Shown here: one piece after another, positions 56,155-64,000 of the stretch
How positions within the stretch are numbered: position 1 is the first letter of the stretch
Layout of the letters: each line of letters begins with the position of its first letter
Translations under genes and position numbers: made by a program
Source of the DNA: Buddleja alternifolia
Lineage: Eukaryota; Streptophyta; Magnoliopsida; Lamiales; Scrophulariaceae
Assembly: GCA_019426215.1 (NCBI GenBank)
Contig: CM033399.1
Span: 20,655,022-20,719,021 of the forward strand
Direction: 5' to 3'
Length of the DNA: 64,000 nt
Notes under the pieces: model-generated
Databases searched by the model: none
Told to the model about the DNA's origin: nothing
The model's input: only the letters and a program-made list of their open reading frames with translations

Positions 56155-56289
56155 CTTGTTCATTTTAGTTTTTGATTTTTCGTTTAAATTTTCATAATTC
56201 TTAGTTCTTCGTTTATTTCTAACCTTTCTTTTATTTTATTATTCTAATTTTGTTTTTTGTGTTTAATTGTTAGGTGTAATTTGTGGTGC

Positions 56290-58851
56290 ATGACCCGCTC
56301 TTCTAACGAGCCTCTATACAATTTTGAGCCGGAGATAGAGCGTGTTCTTCGATCTAGTAGACGCACTCGAGAAATGGCCGACAATCTAAATCCAAATGGG
56401 AATTTTCCCGACATAAATCTCCCGGAAAACAGGGAATGGTTACAAAATCTATTCCAAGCTATGCAACCGGCACCTCCTCAAAGACTTCCATCGGTTCGGG
56501 AAAGTCTACCTCCAAGGGTCCACACTATACCGGGGCCCGTAGTCTTTCCAAATTTCTTTGCACCAAATTATCACATTCCGTCACACATCTTTAGCATGGT
56601 GCAAAGCGAACCCTTCTATGGAGAGCCCCATGAATCACCTCATGAGCATTTGGAGACTTTAGACGATTCTCTCATGACTACCCAATTTCATCCACGGGAT
56701 CTCGATGCAATTCGTCTAAGAGTCTTCCACTTCTCATTAAAGGAAAGGGCGACCATGTGGTACAAATCTCTACCACCCCAATCCATCACAACATGGGGAC
56801 AATTGGTCGATGCCTTTTTGAGCAAATTCTTTCCACCCTCCAAAATCAATGAGCTAAGGAGCAACATTAAGGAGTTTAAGCAGGGGAATCATGAGTCCTT
56901 AGCCGAGGCATGGGCTAGATATAAAAACATGCTCCGAAAATGTCCGGATCACAACCTAAGATTGAGCGAGCAAGTATTACGATTCCATGATGGAGTCCGT
57001 TCGCGCATCCGAAATAGGCTCAATGCCGGCGCCGGTGGTGATCTCCTTGGGCTCGATTGCCAAAGTGTGTGGGACAAGATTGAGCAATTAGCCCGGGAAG
57101 ATGAACTCTATCCCGATGATGAAGAAATCACACCCACTAAAAAGATTGCTTGTGTTCAAGAGTTGGGCGAAGAAGTTGCTTTGGAAACAATGGTTGGCAA
57201 TGTAAACTATGTTGGAAATGCCAATCGACCTCAATTGAACTTCCATGTGCCCGAAAATTTTCCAAGGAGGCCCAATCCGGCACAAAATGCCCATCCCGGC
57301 GTCTATCAAGCACCAAGGCCCCCATTCAACAATAACCAAGCTCAAAGGCAAGGTAATCCTCATATACAAAGGCAAATAAGACCTCTTACAACCGAAGAGC
57401 GTCTCGATGAACAAATAAAGAAATCGGATTCAGCAATCAACGAACTCCGTACTATGATGAAGGATATAATGATGGACATGAAGGATTTAAAGACACAAAT
57501 GGGTCAAATGGCAAAGGCGATCAGCGAGAGAGCCCCGGGAACTTTACCAAGTGACACAGAAAAAAACCCGAAGGAGCAATGCCACGCCATCACCTTAAGA
57601 AATGGCAAACAGATAGTCAATGATGCTGTTCGCATTTTCGCGCCCGAGCGCCCCGATGAGAACGCCCAGGCGCCGGAATCAACCCACAGTGAACGAATGC
57701 TTCGCAATTGCTCGCCCGAGCGTCCCGATGATCACGCTCAGGCGCCCGAGACCCAGCGCCCTGGCGCCGATTGTCGTGCCCAGGCGCCACCTCCTGAACC
57801 CTCCACAGCGGGCTCTTCAACTCCAACGCATCCTCCCATCGAGGTCCGTCTGCCATTTCCTAATGCACATAGAAAGAAAAAAAAGGAGATGGATCCAAGT
57901 TTCCTTCGAATCTTAGCAATTCTTCGTGAGGTTAGGATTAATATTCCTTTTATAGACGCAATTTTACAAATGCCAAATTACGTGAAATTTTTCAAGGATA
58001 TTTTATCCAACAAACAAAAGTGGGAGGAAAACGAAACGGTGTGCCTAACCGAGGAATGCTCCGCCGTATTGCTTAATAAATTACCAATGAAACTTGAAGA
58101 CCCTGGGAGTCTCACTATTCCTTGCACGATTGGGCCATTATCCTTCGAAAAAGTTTTGTGCGACTCGGGAGCTAGCATCAACCTCCTCCCGTACTCTCTT
58201 TTCAAAAAGTTGGGCCTTGGTAACCCAAAGCCGACTTCAATGAGCCTCCAACTTGCCGATAGATCAATCAAGAGACCACGGGGAATAATCGAAGATGTAA
58301 TCGTTCAAGTCGACAAATTCTACTTCCCGGTTGACTTTGTGGTTCTTGATATGGAGGAAGATGTTGAGGTACCCCTGATCCTAGGAAGACCATTCCTAGC
58401 CACTGGTATGGCGGTAATCGATATTTCCAATGGTAAGCTAACCTTAAATGTGGGAGATGAAAAGGTCACCTTTGATGTTTTTAAAGTGCTTAAACACCCA
58501 TGTGATCCTGACTCATGTCTACGCATCGATGTATTTGATATGTTGATTGATGAGACTTTTCAGGCACAAATGGTAGACGACCCATTGGAGACATGTCTTT
58601 CCAAATCTATGGATGTCGATTCAGCGAGTGAAGAACAATTGGAAACCATGTTTAGCATAGAGAAGACACCTTTTTACCACGTCATTGGAGCTAAAAAATT
58701 AGAAAGATCACTCTTGGCTCCTCCTCGCCCTTCTATCGAAGAGGCCCCTATCCTTGAGCTTAAACCATTACCATTACATTTGAAATATGTATTTTTAAAT
58801 GATAATGAGACTCTACCTTTAATTATCTCATCTTCTTTGACAGGAGAATAG
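56290..58851 (+). CDS. Gag-protease polyprotein of element G
   Basis: 853 codons from the ATG at 56290 (MTRSSNEPLY), the start shared with element A; upstream in-frame codons have no ATG. Domains: capsid (Retrotrans_gag) at about residues 95-260 (LRVFHFSLKERATMWYKSL, SKFFPPSKINELRSNIKEF); Asn/Pro-rich region about 300-360; coiled-coil-like MMKDIMMDMKDLKTQMGQM at about 395-415; repeats of PDENAQAPE/PDDHAQAPE at about 450-510, encoded by the GC-rich motif; aspartic protease at about 625-720 with Asp-Ser-Gly in CDSGASINLL and ILGRPFLAT. There is no CCHC knuckle. The frame ends in TAG at 58849-58851. RT continues in the same frame after it, so TAG is probably a C-to-T mutation; stop readthrough is the alternative. 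Confidence 0.92.
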   Translation: MTRSSNEPLYNFEPEIERVLRSSRRTREMADNLNPNGNFPDINLPENREWLQNLFQAMQPAPPQRLPSVRESLPPRVHTIPGPVVFPNFFAPNYHIPSHIFSMVQSEPFYGEPHESPHEHLETLDDSLMTTQFHPRDLDAIRLRVFHFSLKERATMWYKSLPPQSITTWGQLVDAFLSKFFPPSKINELRSNIKEFKQGNHESLAEAWARYKNMLRKCPDHNLRLSEQVLRFHDGVRSRIRNRLNAGAGGDLLGLDCQSVWDKIEQLAREDELYPDDEEITPTKKIACVQELGEEVALETMVGNVNYVGNANRPQLNFHVPENFPRRPNPAQNAHPGVYQAPRPPFNNNQAQRQGNPHIQRQIRPLTTEERLDEQIKKSDSAINELRTMMKDIMMDMKDLKTQMGQMAKAISERAPGTLPSDTEKNPKEQCHAITLRNGKQIVNDAVRIFAPERPDENAQAPESTHSERMLRNCSPERPDDHAQAPETQRPGADCRAQAPPPEPSTAGSSTPTHPPIEVRLPFPNAHRKKKKEMDPSFLRILAILREVRINIPFIDAILQMPNYVKFFKDILSNKQKWEENETVCLTEECSAVLLNKLPMKLEDPGSLTIPCTIGPLSFEKVLCDSGASINLLPYSLFKKLGLGNPKPTSMSLQLADRSIKRPRGIIEDVIVQVDKFYFPVDFVVLDMEEDVEVPLILGRPFLATGMAVIDISNGKLTLNVGDEKVTFDVFKVLKHPCDPDSCLRIDVFDMLIDETFQAQMVDDPLETCLSKSMDVDSASEEQLETMFSIEKTPFYHVIGAKKLERSLLAPPRPSIEEAPILELKPLPLHLKYVFLNDNETLPLIISSSLTGE

Positions 58852-58863
58852 GAGGAGCGACTC

Positions 58864-59859
58864 ATGAGAGTATTGAAGGCCAACAAAAAGGCCTTCGGGT
58901 GGAAAATTGCGGATATAAAAGGCATAAGTCCAGCGGTGTGCATGCACAAAATACTCATGGAGGAGTCCGCAAAACCTACACGCCAACCACAAAGACGGTC
59001 AAATCCACAAATACAAGAGGTGGTAAAGAAAGAGGTTATAAAACTACTCGATGCAGGTATAATCTATCCTATCTCTGATAGTGCATGGGTAAGCCCGACT
59101 CAAGTAGTACCCAAGAAGGGCGGAATAACTGTGATAGAAAATGCGAACAATGAATTAATCCCTACTCGAATGCTTACCGGGTGGCGTGTGTGTATAGATT
59201 ATCGCAAGTTAAATGATGCCACTCGTAAGGACCATTTCCCCCTCCCATTCATTGACCAAATGCTTGAAAGGTTAGCCGGACATGATTTTTATTGTTTTCT
59301 AGATGGGTATTCCGGCTATAACCAAATTGCCATAGCCCCCGAGGACCAAGAGAAAACAACTTTCACTTGTCCCTATGGCACGTTTGCTTATAGGCGGATG
59401 CCGTTTGGATTATGCAATGCCCCGGCCACATTTCAACGATGTATGATGGCGATCTTTCATGACATGGTTGAAGAATTCCTTGAGATTTTTATGGATGATT
59501 TTTCTGTTTTTGGAACCTCATTTAACACATGTCTTGATCATTTGGACCGTGTTCTAAAACGCTGTGAGGAAACAAATCTTGTTTTGAATTGGGAAAAATG
59601 TCATTTTATGGTCCGGGAAGGGATTGTGCTAGGTCACAAAATCTCCCAAAAAGGGATTGAAGTGGACCAAGCCAAGATTGAGGTAATAGAAAAGCTTCCT
59701 CCACCTACATCGGTGAAAGCCGTGAGGAGCTTTCTTGGTCATGCCGGCTTCTATAGGCGATTTATCAAAAAATTTCCAAAATTGCAAAGCCGTTATCTAA
59801 CTTGCTTGTCAAAGATGCACCATTCAATTTTGATTCCCTTTGTTTACAGGCCTTCATGA
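58864..59859 (+). pseudogene. Reverse transcriptase of element G
   Basis: In frame with gag-protease across the TAG. The ATG at 58864 is an internal Met. It starts with the Athila region before RT (KAFGWKIADIKGISPAVCMHK), then RT: PTRQPQRRSNPQIQEVVKKE, ISDSAWVSPTQVVPKKGG, GWRVCIDYRKLNDATRKDHF, FCFLDGYSGYNQI-type motif (DFYCFLDGYSGYNQIAIAPE), FAYRRMPFGLCNAPATFQRC, catalytic FMDD at 59488-59499, and the thumb ([15 protein letters not shown]). Catalytic Asp residues are intact. A frameshift at about 59770-59800 turns the last ~25 codons into nonsense before a stop at 59859; the true reading continues in the next entry. Confidence 0.92.
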
Positions 59860-61652
59860 CTCTTAAGGAGCTATTGATATCCGCTCCCATCATGGCACCT
59901 CCCGATTGGAGTTTGCCCTTCGAATTGATGTGTGATGCTAGTGACACCGCGGTGGGTGCGGTCCTTGGCCAAAGGAAGGATAAGGTATTTCAAACCATCT
60001 ACTATGCTAGTAAGACTTTAAATGATGCACAAATGAATTACGCAACCACGGAAAAAGAATTACTAGCCATAGTATTTGCATTTGACAAGTTCCATGCTTA
60101 TCTCATTTTGAATAAAGTAATTGTGTACACTGATCACTCCGCATTAAAATACTTGCTTGCCAAAAAGGATGCCAAACCTAGACTCATTAGGTGGATTTTA
60201 CTTCTTCAAGAATTTGACATAGAAATTAAGGATAAGAAAGGAGTAGAAAATGTGGTTGCCGACCACTTGTCTAGGATAGAGATTCCTAACCCTGAGTGTG
60301 TGTTTGATAAACCTATTTGTGAGGAGTTTCCCGATGAGCAATTGTATGCTATACTTCATAATGATGCTCCTTGGTATGCCAATTATGCAAATTATCTTGT
60401 CACGGGAGTTCTTCCTCCGGATATCACTTATCATCAAAAGAAGAAATTCTTATTTGATGTGAAGCGATATTTGTGGGACGAACCATATCTATTTAAGATT
60501 TGTGCAGATGGCCTCATTCGACGATGTATCCCCGAGGAGGAAATAGCATCAATTCTCACCCATTGTCATGATATGTCGGTAGGTGGTCACTTTGGACCCT
60601 CTAAAACAGTGGCTAAAGTGCTTCAATCAGGTTTCTTTTGGCCTACTCTTTCTAAAGATGCATTCTTGTATGTTCAATCTTGTGATAGGTGTCAACGAAC
60701 AGGTAACATCTCTAAAAGACACGAAATGCCATTGAATAACATGCTTGAATGTGAACTATTTGATGTATGGGGTATTGATTTTATGGGACCCTTCCCTAGT
60801 TCTTGTTCCAATAAGTATATTCTTGTTGCGGTCGACTATGTCTCCAAATGGGTCGAAGCTGAGGCTTTACCAACTAATGATGCTCGGGTGGTTACTCGAT
60901 TTTTTAAAAAAAGGATTTTCACTCGTTTTGGAACTCCTAGAGCAATCGTTAGTGACGGGGGCACCCATTTTTGTAACAAACAATTTGAGCACTTACTGAA
61001 CAAGTACGGGGTACGGCATAAAATCTCAACCCCATATCATCCTCAAACGAGTGGTCAAGTGGAGGTGTCGAATCGGGAGATTAAACGCATTCTTGAAAAA
61101 ACGGTTAACGCATCTAGAAAAGATTGGTCCCTTAAACTAGATGACGCCTTGTGGGCATATAGAACCGCGTTTAAAACTCCGATTGGCATGTCCCCATATC
61201 GCCTTGTCTTTGGAAAAGCATGTCACTTACCGGTTGAGCTCGAACATCGCGCTTTTTGGGCTATTAAATTTCTAAATTTTGATTCTCAACTCGTAGGTAC
61301 CAAGCGATTACTCCAATTACACGAACTTGAGGAATGGCGCCATCAAGCGTATGAGAACGCCAAGCTTTACAAGGAGCGAACGAAAACATGGCATGATAAG
61401 CGTATTATTCCCCGAGAATTTCATGAAGGAGACAAGGTTTTACTATACAATTCTCGCCTTCGACTTTTTCCCGGGAAGCTCAAGTCAAAATGGTCGGGAC
61501 CATTTGTTGTATCTCGTGTGTATGCTTCTGGTGCCATTGAACTTATAACGGATAATGGACGAACCTTCATGACAAACGCCCAAAGGTTAAAGCATTACAT
61601 TGGGATTGACGGGTCGAGGGATAAAGTGACCATTCCCCTCCAGGATCTTTAG
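59802..61652 (+). pseudogene. RNase H and integrase of element G
   Basis: 616 codons with no ATG start; continues RT in another phase. RNase H from about 59930 ([57 protein letters not shown]). Integrase: zinc domain [16 protein letters not shown] then CDRCQRTGN; core with Asp in [10 protein letters not shown], Asp in [10 protein letters not shown] and Glu in [13 protein letters not shown], so all three catalytic acids are present. The C-terminal part ([24 protein letters not shown] region, read as [20 protein letters not shown]) is as in the Athila lineage. No chromodomain. Stop TAG at 61650-61652. All domains are open; only the phase to RT is lost. Confidence 0.93.
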
Positions 61653-61697
61653 CGATTCTTTATCTCAAGTCGAGCTACCGACTCTAAACTAGCGCTT

Positions 61698-61715
61698 CTT
61701 GGGAGGCAACCCAAG
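61698..61715 (+). other. Conserved post-pol hairpin (element G)
   Basis: CTTGGG, AGGCAA, CCCAAG. Identical to 5278-5295 of A on the other strand. Confidence 0.8.
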
Positions 61716-62004
61716 TTTGTAAGTTTTCTTTTCTTTTTTCTTTTTGCTTTCGTTTTTGTTTTGTTTAGTTTGTTTCTTTTTTTTGTGTTCAAGCATGCAC
61801 TTTGGGCATGTATGTTTTTCTTATGCTTGATGGTTTAAAAAGTTGAAGTGTTAGATATGATGCACATTTGGACCCCACCTTTAGAGATTCTTATTTTACT
61901 CGATAAGAGGAGAAACTTTGTAAGGATGCATTGGAAGCTTAAGGATGTTCTTCAATATCCTTGGTTGTAAGTGTTCTTTTACCTTTGTGTATGCATGTTG
62001 TAAC

Positions 62005-62022
62005 AACATTGGGGACAATGTT
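62005..62022 (+). other. Conserved hairpin beside the inner polypurine tract (element G)
   Basis: AACATTG, GGGA, CAATGTT, seven bases before the inner AAGTTTGGGGGT tract. Identical in A (4970-4987, minus strand). Confidence 0.8.
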
Positions 62023-63299
62023 GGATTTAAGTTTGGGGGTAGAAGAGTATCTATTTTGAATATTGAAAATGCAATCCTAATTTTTAACTTGAATTTGGGG
62101 AAAGTTTGTTTGATATCATGTTTATATGCTTCTTTGTTGAGAAAATCAAGCATGAAAAATTTTTAGTCCTTCCAATTGATGCATTGAAATTGATTGACTT
62201 GGAAAAATGGCATGAATTCTTGAAATAATCTGAATTTAATGGAATATATATATCTTTGAAATTGCTCGTGGAGACCTTAGACTAGAATTGATTCCTTAGA
62301 TGATTCACAATGCACTTAAATCGAAGGTAGAGGAGTTGAGAGGATAACCATCTTGAGAAACTTAAGGAATTATTCCCAGAAATATTAACTTAGATTTCTC
62401 ATAAGGTTATAAGTTGAGTAGTAATTTTATATGCTAACAATGAATTGAAAAGGTTGAATTTTGGTATGACCAAAAGTGGTCAGGCTAATACGTACCGGAG
62501 GTGAAAAGTTTCATGCCTATATACTGTACTATTATGCTAATTTGAGCTATGCTCAAGCCAAAAGAAGTGAATTGTTTAAAAGATCTAGTTTTATTTCGTG
62601 GCCTTTGATACTCAAGTGATTAAATCCTTAGGAGTGTCTCTACACTTAATGCCCTAAAACTATCTAGTTTGGGAGTCATTGGTCTAAAACTTGTTACATG
62701 GGTGTCATAGAAAGCCTAATGGAATGAAACATTGCACATGATCTAGCCTTAATGAAGTTTAATGGAAATTCCATATGAATTGAATGTTGAATATTTGAGA
62801 TAATGAAATTTAAATGGCTATGAGATTTTCTATAATTCTTGTGCCTTGTGTTTGATCAAAAGTTGATAGATATGGGATTAATGTCCAAAATTTGGTAAGG
62901 ATGCCTCTCGACTATAATACCCTAGATTTATTTTTCACTATACCCTAGGGAGTCGTTTCAAGTATTGGTGTCACATGAGCAAAAGTAGTTGCTATGTATA
63001 TATATATTTGTGAACTTTAAAAGGTTGATTTTATGCCATTCATTCTTGTTGATCATATTGAGATGTGTTGATTCGGTTGGGATTGAAAATTTGCTAGATT
63101 TTGTGGGTATATCTTATGCAAACCCTCACGAGACTATAACTCGTCCTTTGAGGTAACTCAAAGGTTTAAAGGCTTGTTGCACCCGCTAAGTGCAATCGTT
63201 TACTCCACGAAAGTGAGTTAGTTAGTTGTTTTGTTTTCTCCCATTGAATGATGTTGGTCTTGCCTTATAGCTCTTATTGCTCGAGGTCGAGCAATTGAT

Positions 63300-63313
63300 A
63301 AGTTTGGGGGTGT
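63300..63313 (+). other. Polypurine tract of element G
   Basis: AAGTTTGGGGGTGT directly before the 3' LTR start TGATAAG. Confidence 0.85.
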
Positions 63314-64000
63314 TGATAAGAGGTGTTTTTACATGTTTTTAAGACCGTAATTCTTATGATTTGGATTCACTTATTGCTTAAATCATGTCACATTTGCATT
63401 TAATAGGTGTGTTAAGTGAATACAGGTAATAAATGAGAATACATGAAGAAAAGGGAAGAAAAACGATGTACAAAACAAGTTCAAGCATGTTTTTCAACAC
63501 CTAGGCGGTTTATGCATCTCCTACCACATTCGAGCGATAATTCCGTATATTTCGAGACCGACTTAGACAAAGTTTCCTTCTACAAAGTTTTAGATGTATG
63601 TCTTAGCTTCAAATGGGAACTTGAAACATCCAAATCGGAGGTCTATAGAGATAATTGTGAAGGAAATACGATTGCTGCGCCGAACAGAGAAGTACATGTG
63701 CCAGGATACGCCCCAACGCCCTCCTAGTCATGCCTAGGCATGGATAGTCCGAATGTTACTCCTTTTCAGCCTAAATTCCAGCATTATATGATGGGTAAGA
63801 ATCACTTTTGGCCATAATTCAGCACATGTGTTGAGGGGTTGTCATAAGTGTGTTTCTTGGTAGATTTACTTTATGGGTGCCAAATCAGAAACAACCTCCA
63901 TGTTGAAACGTAATTTAGGTATACTTAGAGACCGAATTGGACAAAATGTCCTTCTGCAAAGTTGTAGATCTATGTTTTATCTGAACATGGGGACTTGAAT
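63314..64000 (+). repeat. 3' LTR of element G, first 687 bp
   Basis: Matches 54204-54890 with four substitutions (in the contexts TTTACATG, AATCATGTC, AACGATG and TTGAGGGG). Cut by the window end. Confidence 0.95.

Larger units (their letters stand above)
61653..63299 (+). other. 3' noncoding region of element G
   Basis: About 1.65 kb with no significant ORF (the longest, 61945-62166, has no domain). Many Athila elements carry an env-like ORF here; none is seen. Contains the post-pol hairpin (61698-61715), the hairpin at 62005-62022 and an inner polypurine tract AAGTTTGGGGGT at 62029-62040. Its last 170 bp are the segment in which element A was hit by the solo LTR. Confidence 0.85.
54204..64000 (+). 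mobile_element. Element G: young Athila-like Ty3/Gypsy retrotransposon (right end beyond window)
   Basis: 5' LTR 54204-56130, tRNA-Asp primer site, gag-protease ORF, RT, RNase H, integrase, 3' noncoding region, polypurine tract and the first 687 bp of the 3' LTR. In that stretch the LTRs differ at only 4 sites (about 0.6%). The element would end at about 65240. The coding order and gag start (MTRSSNEPLYNFEPE) are as in element A. Two lesions, a TAG at 58849-58851 and a frameshift at about 59770-59800, split pol. No env-like ORF follows. It inserted in the antisense ORF of element I; the left 5 bp flank is CCCTC. Confidence 0.95.

Noticed and set aside
61945..62166. Env-like ORF downstream of pol in G
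   Set aside because: Only 73 codons, no membrane or envelope features, and not conserved in A.

Overview
The window is plant nuclear DNA and consists almost wholly of transposable elements. I see no host gene, rRNA, tRNA or CRISPR array. A plant source is shown by the Ty3/Gypsy elements with Athila- and Tat-type architecture (primer sites fitting tRNA-Asp and the Tat-type TTGGCGCC site), the Ty1/Copia elements primed by initiator tRNA-Met, a LINE ORF1 with a plant-type zinc knuckle, and a Mutator-like element with a 9-bp target duplication. The species cannot be told; a flowering plant is most likely. Names A to I below are labels used only in this annotation.

Layout. (1) 137-9467: element A (minus strand), a complete LTR-to-LTR Athila-like element flanked by the duplication CTCAG. 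It codes only for gag and protease, has no pol, and carries a solo Copia LTR (1717-3849, duplication ATAGT). (2) 9639-12440: element H, a decayed plus-strand Tat-lineage pol with two RNase H domains. (3) 13352-44796: element E, a 5' LTR and gag of a plus-strand Tat-like element. Its LTR is split by a Mutator-like element (13738-14494). Its gag is split by Copia D (15805-43921), whose RT is split by Copia B (18733-37235), whose 5' leader is split by Copia C (24569-33632). Each Copia has a matching 5-bp duplication (AACTC, ATATG, GAACA) and LTR divergence falls from outermost to innermost. (4) 44797-49371: element F, a minus-strand Tat-like 5' LTR, gag, protease and RT, which meets E in a convergent, truncated junction. 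(5) 49381-52266: an inverted-repeat element and a LINE remnant (minus). (6) 52849-54203: element I, a 3' LTR, polypurine tract and adjacent internal region of another Tat-like element (minus), with a hairpin, a TATA box and the start of an ORF that runs antisense to the element. (7) 54204-64000: element G (plus), a young Athila-like element cut by the window edge. It splits the antisense ORF of I. Its gag-protease ORF is open; its pol has one in-frame stop and one frameshift.

How parts work together. A has matching LTRs, primer site, polypurine tracts and hairpins but lacks RT and integrase, so it must have moved using enzymes from a relative; G is of that general type. No element in the window looks fully autonomous now. 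Most ORF boundaries are breaks in old reading frames, not real gene ends.
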